A stretch of DNA of 6,395 nt from Chloroflexota bacterium (GCA_026389975.1 JAPLGV010000513.1:1-6395); one strand, 5' to 3'; positions 1 to 6,332 are shown, counted from the first letter of the stretch. Numbers and translations: made by a program. Notes: generated from the letters alone by a model not told the origin.

Positions 1-514
1 CCGACATGCCGTCCATGAATTGGGCCAGGATGGACTGCACAATGCCCGGTCCGAGGGTCAGGGTGGGGTCCTTGTATAGTTCGATGGTGGCCTGCCCAGA
101 GAGGTCCGAGAACTGCTGCGAGAAATCGGCCGGGATGATGATCGCCGCGCCGGCTCCCTGTTTGTCCACGGCGGAACGGGCGGCCTCGGCGCTTTCCAGC
201 GTGGTCACCTCCATCAGGTTGGCAAAGCTTTCGTCCTGTAAAGTGGATACGATCATTTCGCCCATCGAATTGGCCTGCGACCCGCCGGGGAACTGCGCCT
301 TGGCGGCTTCAAAACCGGGGCCGCCCTGGTCCAGGTTGGCGACGACGACTTTGGTCACCGGAAGGGAAAAAGCGGTATCACCTTTTGCCTGGTTGCCGAA
401 CATGAAATAGAACATGCCTGCCATCAGCAGCGGTACGCCGAACATGAACATCAGCGCGAACATGCTGCGGAAGGAGCGGGTCAGGTCTTTGAGGGCAATA
501 TCAAGGATTTTCAT
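1..514 (-). CDS. ABC-2 type transporter permease, N-terminal part (cut by window edge)
   Basis: This is the membrane subunit of an ABC exporter, which would form the channel in the cytoplasmic membrane driven by the ATPase encoded just upstream. Only the first 171 residues lie in the window; the reading frame is open to the left edge. The protein begins MKILDIALKDLTRSFRSM, a short cytoplasmic lead with basic residues. One strongly hydrophobic segment follows at about residues 19-40, then a long soluble region (about 41-171) starting with TKVVVANLDQG. A first helix followed by a large extracytoplasmic domain is typical of the ABC-2 permease group; the remaining helices would lie beyond the edge. 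The ATG at 514 is preceded by GAGGGA with a 6-nt spacer, located in the last codons of the ATPase gene, so translation is probably coupled. The substrate cannot be told from this part; drug, lipid or polymer export are all possible. Confidence 0.88.
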   Translation of the reverse strand, partial: MKILDIALKDLTRSFRSMFALMFMFGVPLLMAGMFYFMFGNQAKGDTAFSLPVTKVVVANLDQGGPGFEAAKAQFPGGSQANSMGEMIVSTLQDESFANLMEVTTLESAEAARSAVDKQGAGAAIIIPADFSQQFSDLSGQATIELYKDPTLTLGPGIVQSILAQFMDGMS

Positions 515-516
515 GA

Positions 517-1452
517 TCAATCCCTCAGCGCTTTCCCTGTCAGATGCAGGAAGACGGCTTCCAGGTTGGGTTCCAGAATGGCGACGGAGGCGATGCGCAC
601 TCCCTGGGTGGTGGCTGCCTCGAACAGGCGCGGCAGGACCTGGTTGCTGTCATCCGCCAGGACGGTCAGGGTCCCATCCTCCGCGGTGACTTGCTTCACA
701 CCCTGGACTTTTTTCCAGGCATCCATCACACGGCCGCTTTCGGTGTTAATCGTCAGCGTGATGCGGTCCATCTGGCCGACGATTTTAACCAGCTCTTGGT
801 TCGTGCCATAGGCAATAAGCTTACCGGTGTCCATGATGGCGATGTGGTCGGAAAGTTCCTGGGCTTCTTCCATATAGTGGGTAGTGTAGAGCACGGTTAT
901 GCCCTGGTTCTTGAGTGCCACCACACTGTCAAGAATATTGCGGCGGGACTGCGGGTCAATCCCAACGGTGGGTTCGTCCATGTAGATGATCTGTGGTTTA
1001 TGCAGCAGGGCGATGCCGATGTTGACGCGCCGTTTCATCCCGCCGGAGTATTTCTTGATAAATTCCTTGGCCCGATCAGTCAGGCCGATGACTTCCAGCA
1101 CCTCGTCCACGCGGGTTTTGAGCGCCGCCCCGCGCAATCCGTACATCTTGCCCCAGAAGGTCAGGTTCTCGCGCGCCGACAGGTCTTCGTACAGGGCAAT
1201 CTCCTGCGGGACGACCCCCAGGACAGACTTCACACCCATCTGGTCAGTGCGGATGGAATGTCCCATCACCAGGGCGTCGCCCTCGTCCGGGCGCAGGAGA
1301 CAGGAGAGCATGGAGATGGTGGTCGTTTTCCCAGCCCCGTTCGGGCCGAGCAGGCTGAAGATTTCGCCCTGCTGAACTTCGAACGAGACCCCATCCACGG
1401 CTTTCAGGTTACCGAAGGCTTTGTGCAGGTTTTGGACTTCAATGGCTTTCAT
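517..1452 (-). CDS. ABC-2 type transporter ATP-binding protein
   Basis: This is the cytoplasmic ATPase of an exporter, 311 residues long, a normal length for a daunorubicin-resistance (DrrA/CcmA-like) type subunit. Every nucleotide-binding motif is present: Walker A GPNGAGKTT at 36-44, Q-loop Gln83 in VVPQE, signature SGGMK at 136-140, Walker B IIYMDEP at 155-161 with Asp159 and Glu160, D-loop GIDPQSR at 164-170, and switch His192 in TTHYMEEA. Residues from about 225 form the extra C-terminal domain of this subgroup, ending in the usual LEPNLEAVFLHLTG. The ATG at 1452 is chosen because GGAGGAG (1461-1467) lies 8 nt upstream. An in-frame ATG at 1458 is only 2 nt from that site, and the frame extends further upstream without family-like sequence. 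The stop is 2 bp before the permease start, so the two form one operon. The transported substrate is unknown. Confidence 0.95.
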   Translation of the reverse strand: MKAIEVQNLHKAFGNLKAVDGVSFEVQQGEIFSLLGPNGAGKTTTISMLSCLLRPDEGDALVMGHSIRTDQMGVKSVLGVVPQEIALYEDLSARENLTFWGKMYGLRGAALKTRVDEVLEVIGLTDRAKEFIKKYSGGMKRRVNIGIALLHKPQIIYMDEPTVGIDPQSRRNILDSVVALKNQGITVLYTTHYMEEAQELSDHIAIMDTGKLIAYGTNQELVKIVGQMDRITLTINTESGRVMDAWKKVQGVKQVTAEDGTLTVLADDSNQVLPRLFEAATTQGVRIASVAILEPNLEAVFLHLTGKALRD

Positions 1453-1460
1453 GGTCATAG

Positions 1461-1467
1461 CTCCTCC
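1461..1467 (-). promoter_or_regulatory. Ribosome binding site deciding the ATPase start
   Basis: The minus strand reads GGAGGAG here. It leaves 8 nt to the ATG at 1452 but only 2 nt to the in-frame ATG at 1458, which favours 1452. Confidence 0.7.
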
Positions 1468-1486
1468 GAAAAAAAACAATAGTGCA

Positions 1487-1514
1487 AGTATACAGGATTT
1501 AGCCTGAACTGCCA
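1487..1514 (-). promoter_or_regulatory. Candidate sigma-70-type promoter of the ABC exporter operon
   Basis: On the minus strand a near-consensus -10 box TATACT lies at 1492-1487, directly preceded by TG. The best upstream partner at a 16-nt spacing is TGGCAG (1514-1509), a weak -35. Transcription would start near 1480 and give a leader of about 28 nt that includes a T-rich run and the GGAGGAG ribosome site. The -10 is convincing by eye, the -35 is not, and the phylum's promoter consensus may differ. Confidence 0.4.
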
Positions 1515-1522
1515 CCCTGCCT

Positions 1523-1558
1523 GATGGCATTTCGCTTCTGGACCGATGGCAAATTTCG
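1523..1558. repeat. Direct repeat, 22-bp period, in the divergent intergenic region
   Basis: GATGGCATTTCG (1523-1534) recurs as GATGGCAAATTTCG (1545-1558), the second copy having two extra A residues. The copies start 22 bp apart, about two helical turns, so a protein could bind both on the same DNA face. The repeat lies just upstream of the candidate exporter promoter and between two divergent genes, a natural operator position. No regulator gene is in view. The role is inferred from position only. The rest of the 1453-1624 interval holds an AT-rich stretch (TACAAT at 1569-1574, TATACG at 1578-1583) that may include the promoter of the plus-strand gene, but no clear -35/-10 pair was found. 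Confidence 0.35.
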
Positions 1559-1624
1559 TTCCTTGCGATACAATCAATATACGTTGAAAAGATGTATTCG
1601 TCGTTAAAAAAGGACATTCATCCG

Positions 1625-2599
1625 ATGAACAGCCGCGAGCGTTTCCTTGAAACGATGCATTTCGGGTTGCCCGACCATGTGCCATATTTCGAGGAAGGCA
1701 TTCGCAAGGGAGTGCTGAAGGCCTGGCGGAAGCAGGGGCTGGCAGCGGATGCTGACCTGGCAAGTATGTTCACCACCGACGAGCGCGAAGAAATTGACCT
1801 GGACGTGGACCCGCATCCCTGGCCGAAGCGCTGGCCAACCACAAAAGCCGAACTCAAGGCCTTCGCCCGGCGGCTCAACCCGGACGACCGCTCCCGTCTG
1901 CCGGAAAACTGGAAGAAGTGCGTGCCAGGCTGGAAGCAGCGCGAACATGTTCTGATGATGCGTGTCCATAACGGCTTTTTTCTGACGATGGGGGTGATGG
2001 GATGGCAGCGATTTTATGAATTGATGAAGTTAATCCATAACGACCCTGGATTTGTGCGTGAGATGATGCAAATTCAGGCTGAATTTGTCGCGGCCCTGAC
2101 CGAACGCGCCCTGCAGGATGTGGATATCGACGCGGCTATTTTCAGCGAACCAATCGGAGCCAACCACGGACCATTGATCAGCCCTGAAATGTTCGTGGAT
2201 TTTGTGCTATCGAGTTATCGCCCGGTGCTGGATGTTTTGCACCGGCAGCATGTAAATATCATCATCCTGCGCACCTACGCCAACGCCCGGCTGCTGGTGC
2301 CAGTGCTGATGGAGAACGGCTTCGATTGCCTGTGGGCCTGTGAGGTTAACACGGCATCAATGGATTATCGTTCTTTGCGGAAAGAATTTGGCCGCGACCT
2401 GCGCTTGATCGGGGGCATTGACCTGGATGTGCTGCGGGAAGGAAAAGAGGCCATCCGGCGCGAGGTCGAGGAGAAGGTCCCGCCGCTGCTGGCACAGGGG
2501 GGCTATGTCCCGCTGGCGGATGGGCGGGTGCGCGAAGATATTCCCTTCGAAAATTACAGCTACTACCGGAAGTTGTTGGAAAAGGTCACGAGTTCGTAG
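1625..2599 (+). CDS. Uroporphyrinogen decarboxylase / cobalamin methyltransferase-like protein (URO-D superfamily, not HemE)
   Basis: This 324-residue cytoplasmic protein belongs to the URO-D (TIM-barrel) superfamily, in the branch containing corrinoid:coenzyme M-type methyltransferases such as MtaA, rather than true heme-pathway HemE. It opens with the family start MNSRERFLETM and PDHVPYFEEG. It contains FSEPIGANHGPLISPEMF (173-190) and GFDCLWACEVNTASMD (232-247), and the typical LIGGIDLDVLREG (261-273). It ends with GGYVPLADGRV and FENYSYY. The HemE N-terminal RQAGR-type motif is absent. In methyltransferase relatives a His-x-Cys zinc segment is expected where this protein has ILRTYAN (214-220), and the late Asp-His is AspGly (299-300), so metal binding looks impaired. 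The ATG at 1625 has AAGGA 10 nt upstream and matches the family start; an ATG at 1592 adds 11 unlike residues. The gene overlaps the convergent acyltransferase by 14 bp. The reaction and substrate are unknown. Confidence 0.85.
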   Translation: MNSRERFLETMHFGLPDHVPYFEEGIRKGVLKAWRKQGLAADADLASMFTTDEREEIDLDVDPHPWPKRWPTTKAELKAFARRLNPDDRSRLPENWKKCVPGWKQREHVLMMRVHNGFFLTMGVMGWQRFYELMKLIHNDPGFVREMMQIQAEFVAALTERALQDVDIDAAIFSEPIGANHGPLISPEMFVDFVLSSYRPVLDVLHRQHVNIIILRTYANARLLVPVLMENGFDCLWACEVNTASMDYRSLRKEFGRDLRLIGGIDLDVLREGKEAIRREVEEKVPPLLAQGGYVPLADGRVREDIPFENYSYYRKLLEKVTSS

Positions 2600-3482
2600 G
2601 GGCGTTCACCCAGTCCATGTGCTCGGCCAGCAGGGCTTTGGCGCGCCGGATGATGACAGGCAGAACCCGCGCCGCGCCGCTTTCGCGGTGCAGTTCATCC
2701 ACCCCGACAGGCCGGGCGAAAGAGATGAATGGAGAAAGCATAAGTCTGTGCGGGAAGAGCAGTTGCGAAATTACCTGCCCGAACTCGACGAGACGGCGCC
2801 GGTCAAGCGGATCTGGCCTCAGCCGGTTTAGCAGGCTGTTCCGCCACTTTGGGGAAACGACGTGGCTGACAATCGAAAGCAGGAGACGCGCCTCCGGGAC
2901 AGCCTTCAGGAACAGGTCAATGCTGGGACTCCAGCGGTCAAAGTGGGTGGGGGCATCGTCATAGACCGCCGGGTCGGGTTCGATGTGACCAGAGCCGTAG
3001 ATCAGAACAGCCCCACCATCTTTCAGATGGCGGATGGCTTTGCGGGTTGCCACCATACGGACGTTCTGATCATCCGAAATGCAAAAGAAATGTTCATGGG
3101 CATGCGGCAGGCTTCTCAGGAACGGGATGTCGCCGCTGATGAAACGCAGGTCGTCGCGCTGAAGTTGGGATGAGACAATCAGGCTGTCGTATGTCCCGGG
3201 GTGGTTCGAGACTACCAGCAGCGGGCCTTCGGGCGGGAATTTCTCCGTCCCGCGGGCTGTCACTAAAGTTACGAAATTTTCCAGCGTCAATTTCATCGCC
3301 CTGGAAAAGCCGAACCGGACAACATTGCGGTCGAAGGTCAGGCCGACGCGCGCCAGCCGGTCGGTGACCGGTCGAAAAATCGGCCAGATGATACGATTCG
3401 CCAGCGGAGAGTTGCGGAAACCGATTGACCCTGCGAGCTCAACAACGAGCGACCGGCTCAGGGCAGTCATTTCTGTGTCCAC
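2586..3482 (-). CDS. PlsC-like acyltransferase, downstream copy of a tandem pair
   Basis: This 298-residue protein resembles lysophospholipid/glycerolipid acyltransferases, which transfer fatty acyl groups at the membrane surface. The catalytic block I is clear: SNHPGTYDS at 92-100 gives the HX4D pair His94/Asp99. At the place of block III (FPEGTR in 1-acylglycerol-3-phosphate acyltransferases) it has AVLIYGSGHIEPDP (158-171). SIVSHVVSP (203-211) may stand for block IV. No obvious signal peptide or transmembrane helix is seen. The start is the GTG at 3482: AAGGAG (3489-3494) is 6 nt upstream, while the next in-frame ATG (3470) would be 18 nt away. The extra residues DTEM also match DAEI in the neighbouring paralogue. 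It starts 3 bp after the upstream paralogue's stop and is probably translationally coupled. About half of the central 130 residues match that paralogue by eye. The acyl acceptor is uncertain. Confidence 0.85.
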   Translation of the reverse strand: MDTEMTALSRSLVVELAGSIGFRNSPLANRIIWPIFRPVTDRLARVGLTFDRNVVRFGFSRAMKLTLENFVTLVTARGTEKFPPEGPLLVVSNHPGTYDSLIVSSQLQRDDLRFISGDIPFLRSLPHAHEHFFCISDDQNVRMVATRKAIRHLKDGGAVLIYGSGHIEPDPAVYDDAPTHFDRWSPSIDLFLKAVPEARLLLSIVSHVVSPKWRNSLLNRLRPDPLDRRRLVEFGQVISQLLFPHRLMLSPFISFARPVGVDELHRESGAARVLPVIIRRAKALLAEHMDWVNAPTNS

Positions 3483-3485
3483 GAT

Positions 3486-4394
3486 TTACTCCTTCTGGAC
3501 TGTTTGTGTCCAGGCGATGTGCTCGGCCAACAGAGCTTTGCCGCGGGTGATGACCGTTGGCAGAACACGGTTTGTACCACTTTCGCGGTGCAGTTTGGCA
3601 ACAGTGACGGGCGGGGCGAAACTGACGCGCGGCGAAACGTATAGCCTGCCGGGGAAAAACAATTGCTGGATGACCTGCCCAAATTCGGCCAGGCGGCGCT
3701 TCTGCCAGGCAATTCTTTTCAGCCAGGTGACCGGATGGCGCGCCCACCTGGGAGAGACGATACCGCTGACGATGGTAACCACCACATTCGCATCCGGCAC
3801 CTCCCGCAGGAACAGGTCAATCGAAGACGACCAGTTCTCGATTTCTTTCTCCGCGCCCGGGTAAACCGCCGGGTCGGGGTCAATCAAGCCGGTGCCGAAG
3901 AGTAATAACGCGCCGCCGTCTTGCAGGTGGCGCATCCCAGCCCGGGCGGCGGCCATGCGGTTGTAGGCGTCATCCGCCGAAGCAAAAAAGAAATGTTCGC
4001 TGGTACTGGGCAGGTTTTTCAGAAAAGCCACGTCGCTGGCGATGAACTTCAGGTCATTGCGGCCCAGCAGCGAAGCGATGACGACCGAGTCGTATGCCCC
4101 GGCATGGTTGGAGATGACCAGCAGCGGCCCGGTCTGCGGCACGCTTTCAGACCCGCGGGCGGTGATGTCGCGGCACCAGTTGGTCAGCGCCCAGGCGCAG
4201 GCAGATGGGAATCCGTCGCAGACGATGAGCCGGTCGAAGGCCACGCCGATCTCGGCCAGCCGCCCGGCGGCTTTGTGGAAAAGCAGGTCAAAGGTCCGCT
4301 GCGTACTCGCTGTTTTGGGTAGGCCAATGGCGTTGACGATCTCCAGGATAAGCGCATCGCTCAAGGCTTTTATCTCGGCGTCAGGTTGGCTCAT
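3486..4394 (-). CDS. PlsC-like acyltransferase, upstream copy of a tandem pair
   Basis: This 302-residue protein is a probable lipid acyltransferase and a paralogue of the gene that follows it. The HX4D catalytic pair is His97/Asp102 in SNHAGAYDS (95-103). The segment replacing the canonical FPEGTR block is ALLLFGTGLIDPDPA (162-176), and VTIVSGIVSP (206-215) may correspond to block IV. The segment ENWSSSIDLFLREVP (187-200 region) and the C-terminal LHRESG...RVLP...KALLAEH are shared with the paralogue, which supports full-length duplication. The N-terminal region (about 1-85) is helical and amphipathic without a clear membrane helix, so peripheral membrane association is likely. The ATG at 4394 has AGGAGA (4401-4406) 6 nt upstream. 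It is the first gene of a two-gene operon and divergent from the winged-helix gene across 82 bp. Annotation as 1-acylglycerol-3-phosphate acyltransferase would go beyond the evidence. Confidence 0.86.
   Translation of the reverse strand: MSQPDAEIKALSDALILEIVNAIGLPKTASTQRTFDLLFHKAAGRLAEIGVAFDRLIVCDGFPSACAWALTNWCRDITARGSESVPQTGPLLVISNHAGAYDSVVIASLLGRNDLKFIASDVAFLKNLPSTSEHFFFASADDAYNRMAAARAGMRHLQDGGALLLFGTGLIDPDPAVYPGAEKEIENWSSSIDLFLREVPDANVVVTIVSGIVSPRWARHPVTWLKRIAWQKRRLAEFGQVIQQLFFPGRLYVSPRVSFAPPVTVAKLHRESGTNRVLPTVITRGKALLAEHIAWTQTVQKE
3489..3494 (-). promoter_or_regulatory. Ribosome binding site supporting a GTG start, inside the upstream gene's end
   Basis: AAGGAG on the minus strand encodes the last two residues (Lys-Glu) of the upstream acyltransferase, immediately before its TAA, and sits 6 nt from the GTG at 3482. 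Terminating ribosomes are well placed to restart on the second gene. Confidence 0.75.
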
Positions 4395-4476
4395 GGCAAG
4401 TCTCCTATTGTAAAGTTTAACACAACCGAGAGCCTCAAGTTATCCATAATCGAATAAAATTGAGGAAAGGTGATGA
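4395..4476. promoter_or_regulatory. Short divergent intergenic region between the acyltransferase pair and the AlkZ-related gene
   Basis: These 82 bp must hold the promoters or leaders of both divergent genes. They are more AT-rich than their surroundings. TTAACA (4417-4422) and CATAAT (4445-4450) on the plus strand look like promoter boxes, but the 22-nt spacer is too long for a standard pair. On the minus strand TTGAGG (4438-4433) and TACAAT (4412-4407) are 20 nt apart and would put transcription start at the ribosome site. Neither pair is convincing. GAGGAAAGG at 4462-4470 is the ribosome site of the plus-strand gene. Confidence 0.4.
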
Positions 4477-5340
4477 ATGACCGATCAACCGGAAATCAAC
4501 CTCGAACGACTTAAAGCGCTGCGCGCCCGGACCTTCCGCCTGCCTCCGCACCCGCACCTTTCCACCCCCGCAGGTGCGCTGGATTTCGTCAACGAGCGCG
4601 GCTTCGTTTATTTCTGGCCCATCACCGGGATTGACCTGCCCTCGCTCTGGATGGCGGTTGCCGGGGAGCGCTCTGTGGCCGATAACCACGATGACCCCGG
4701 TCACATCACCTGGGGCTGGAAGGACGCCGCCTTACCGAAGAAAATCTGGTATTACGGCAAAATCCTGCGCCGCAAGGCAACCATCATCTCGCTGGAAATC
4801 GCCCCGTATTTCTATGCCCTGTCCGAGAATTACGGTTCCCTTGAGGAAGATTACCTCCTGGCCTACGAAGAAGGCCGTCTGACGCAGGCCGCCAGGCAAA
4901 TTTACGCAACGCTGCTGGATAAAGGCATTCTGGATACCATCTCACTGCGCAAAGAAGCGCGGCTGTTGAATGCGAAAGAGTCGGTGTTCAACCGTGCAAT
5001 GGAAGATTTGCAGAAGGATTTCAAAATCCTGCCGGTGGGGATTGCCGAAGCCGGAGCGTGGAAATATGCCTTCCGCTATGATATTACCGCCCGGCACATG
5101 CCCGAATTGCCCGAGCAGGCCCGGCAGATCGGCGAGGCCGAAGCACGCCAGAAACTGGTGGGATTGTATTTTGCCTCCGTGGGCGCGGCACAAATCCGGG
5201 ATGTGACAAAACTCTTCGGCTGGCCGCCCGAACTGGTCAAGCGCACCGTGGAAAGGCTGGTCCAGGCCGGGATACTGGTCGAAGCCGGGCATCCGCAAAA
5301 GCTGGGCCTCTGGCTGGTGCTGCCGGAATTGGTTGATTGA
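4477..5340 (+). CDS. AlkZ-related winged-helix protein
   Basis: This 287-residue protein resembles the family labelled AlkZ-related, distant relatives of the HTH_42 (YcaQ/AlkZ) DNA glycosylases that excise bulky alkylated bases and unhook crosslinks. The recognisable N-terminal part runs FVNERGFVYFWPITGIDLPS (37-56), then DNHDDPGHITWGWKDA (69-84) and WYYGKILRRKATIISLEIAPYF (91-112). A helical middle follows (about 134-185), and a winged-helix-like segment VGAAQIRDVTKLFGWPPELV (235-254) sits near the C-terminus. The Gln-x-Gln or Gln-x-Asp catalytic motif of active glycosylases is not visible; GID (51-53) may be the equivalent position, with Gly for Gln. Glycosylase activity should therefore not be assumed, and a DNA-binding or regulatory role is an alternative. 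The ATG at 4477 has AAAGG 6 nt upstream; an ATG at 4473 opens only a short frame. The family assignment comes from memory of similar sequences and is moderately sure. Confidence 0.7.
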   Translation: MTDQPEINLERLKALRARTFRLPPHPHLSTPAGALDFVNERGFVYFWPITGIDLPSLWMAVAGERSVADNHDDPGHITWGWKDAALPKKIWYYGKILRRKATIISLEIAPYFYALSENYGSLEEDYLLAYEEGRLTQAARQIYATLLDKGILDTISLRKEARLLNAKESVFNRAMEDLQKDFKILPVGIAEAGAWKYAFRYDITARHMPELPEQARQIGEAEARQKLVGLYFASVGAAQIRDVTKLFGWPPELVKRTVERLVQAGILVEAGHPQKLGLWLVLPELVD

Positions 5341-5343
5341 TTT

Positions 5344-5365
5344 AGGGGCGCAGGGTATGCGCCCT
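5344..5365. repeat. Intergenic hairpin 1 (GGGCGCA stem)
   Basis: GGGCGCA (5346-5352) pairs perfectly with TGCGCCC (5358-5364) around a 5-nt loop, and a G-T pair extends it at 5345/5365. It begins a few bases after the stop codon of the AlkZ-related gene. No T-run follows, so it is not a standard intrinsic terminator. It may act as a processing or stability hairpin, or be part of a short palindromic repeat element. Confidence 0.6.
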
Positions 5366-5376
5366 GACTTACATGG

Positions 5377-5396
5377 GCGGACGCCGTCCGCTACGG
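5377..5396. repeat. Intergenic hairpin 2 (GCGGAC stem) ending in CTACGG
   Basis: GCGGAC (5377-5382) pairs perfectly with GTCCGC (5386-5391) around a 3-nt loop, followed by TACGG. It lies 12 nt after hairpin 1 and ends 9 nt before the GGAG ribosome site (5401-5404) of the next gene. It could influence translation or mRNA decay of the LLM gene. No poly-T tract is present. Confidence 0.6.
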
Positions 5397-5411
5397 AATT
5401 GGAGAATTCTT

Positions 5412-6323
5412 ATGGATATCGCCATCATGATTGAAGCCCAGAACGGTCTCACCTGGCCGCTCTGGCAGAACCTGGCCGCGGCGGTTGAAGACCTGGGCTT
5501 TGCCGGTCTCTACCGCTCCGACCATTTCACCAACGCCGCACCGCCGGATAAAGAATCGCTCGAATTGTGGGTCTCGCTGACCTGGCTGGCCTCGCATACC
5601 AAACGCATCGAATTCGGTCCGCTGGTCTCGCCGGTCTCCTTCCGCCATCCGGCGCTGACGGCGCGCATGGCTGCTGCCGTGGACGATCTCAGCGGCGGAC
5701 GGCTGACGCTTGGTCTCGGGGCGGGCTGGCAGGAGCGCGAGCACAGTCTGTTTGGTTTTGATTTGCTGGATTTGAAAGCGCGTTTTAACCGTTTTGAAGA
5801 AGGGCTGGAAGTCATCACCCGCCTGTTGAAATCTGACAGGCCGGTCACTTTTGAGGGCAAATACTACCAGTTGCGCGAAGCGACTCTCCTGCCGCGCCCC
5901 GTCCGCCCCGGCGGACCGACCATCTTGATTGGCGGCAACGGTGAGAAGCGGACAATGTCGTTGGTGGCGAAATTCGCCGGCGAGTGGAACGCCGTCTTCC
6001 TCCCGCTGGCGGAATTGGTACGCCTTAACGCTCACCTGGACGAGATATTGCTATCCAATGGTCGTGCGCCGAAATCTGTGAAACGCTCGATGATGACCGG
6101 CTTGCGCTTTGCGCGGACGCGCAAAGAACTGGACGCGCAGTTATCTGCCCGGGATCAAACCGCCGAAGAACTGCGCAAGCGCGGCATCGTTGTTGGGGTG
6201 GGTGAGGAAGTGAAGGAGCAGTTGGCTGAATTGGAGAAAGTGGGTGTCCGGCGCATAATGTTGCAATGGCTTGAACTCGAAGACTTGGACGGCCTCACGT
6301 CACTTGCGAAGGCTGTGCTCTGA
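5412..6323 (+). CDS. LLM-class (luciferase-like) flavin/F420-dependent oxidoreductase
   Basis: This 303-residue cytoplasmic enzyme belongs to the bacterial luciferase-like TIM-barrel family, whose members use reduced FMN or coenzyme F420. Family landmarks in order are the N-terminal strand MDIAIMIEAQNG, AVEDLGFAGLYRSDHF (24-39), the conserved SPVSFRHPALTA (73-84), DDLSGGRLTLGLGAGW (91-106) with the FNRFEEGLEVI helix after it, PTILIGGNGEKR (169-180), and FAGEWN (188-193). The pattern is closest to members annotated as F420-dependent, but FMN cannot be excluded from sequence alone. Length is normal and the frame is intact. The ATG at 5412 is chosen because GGAG (5401-5404) is 7 nt upstream; the open frame extends to 5373, but that part lies in the hairpin region and is not family-like. 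It is co-directional with the AlkZ-related gene, 71 bp away. The substrate is unknown. Confidence 0.9.
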   Translation: MDIAIMIEAQNGLTWPLWQNLAAAVEDLGFAGLYRSDHFTNAAPPDKESLELWVSLTWLASHTKRIEFGPLVSPVSFRHPALTARMAAAVDDLSGGRLTLGLGAGWQEREHSLFGFDLLDLKARFNRFEEGLEVITRLLKSDRPVTFEGKYYQLREATLLPRPVRPGGPTILIGGNGEKRTMSLVAKFAGEWNAVFLPLAELVRLNAHLDEILLSNGRAPKSVKRSMMTGLRFARTRKELDAQLSARDQTAEELRKRGIVVGVGEEVKEQLAELEKVGVRRIMLQWLELEDLDGLTSLAKAVL

Positions 6324-6332
6324 AAATGAGTA

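Noticed and set aside
544..1482. A 312-codon open frame on the plus strand opposite the ABC ATPase
   Set aside because: It lies entirely antisense to a gene with every ABC ATPase motif, its translation has no family pattern, and its length follows from the codon usage of the true gene.
1575..1586. CAATATACGTTG as an operator palindrome
   Set aside because: Only the outer three base pairs are complementary and the centre does not match.
1459..1617. Upstream extension of the ABC ATPase frame to 1617
   Set aside because: The added 53 or so residues have no family similarity, cross the intergenic region and candidate promoter, and a strong ribosome site supports the ATG at 1452.
1625..2599. Calling this gene hemE (heme-pathway uroporphyrinogen decarboxylase)
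   Set aside because: The N-terminal RQAGR-type motif of HemE is absent, and the start and C-terminal patterns fit the methyltransferase-like branch.
2617..3600. Similar DNA near the 3' ends of the two acyltransferase genes (for example TTTCGCGGTGCAGTT in both) as a separate repeat element
   Set aside because: It lies in matching codons of two paralogous genes, so it is explained by the gene duplication and protein conservation.
5373..5411. ATG at 5373 as the start of the LLM gene
   Set aside because: The extra 13 residues are encoded by the hairpin element, and a well-spaced GGAG precedes the ATG at 5412, where the typical N-terminal strand begins.
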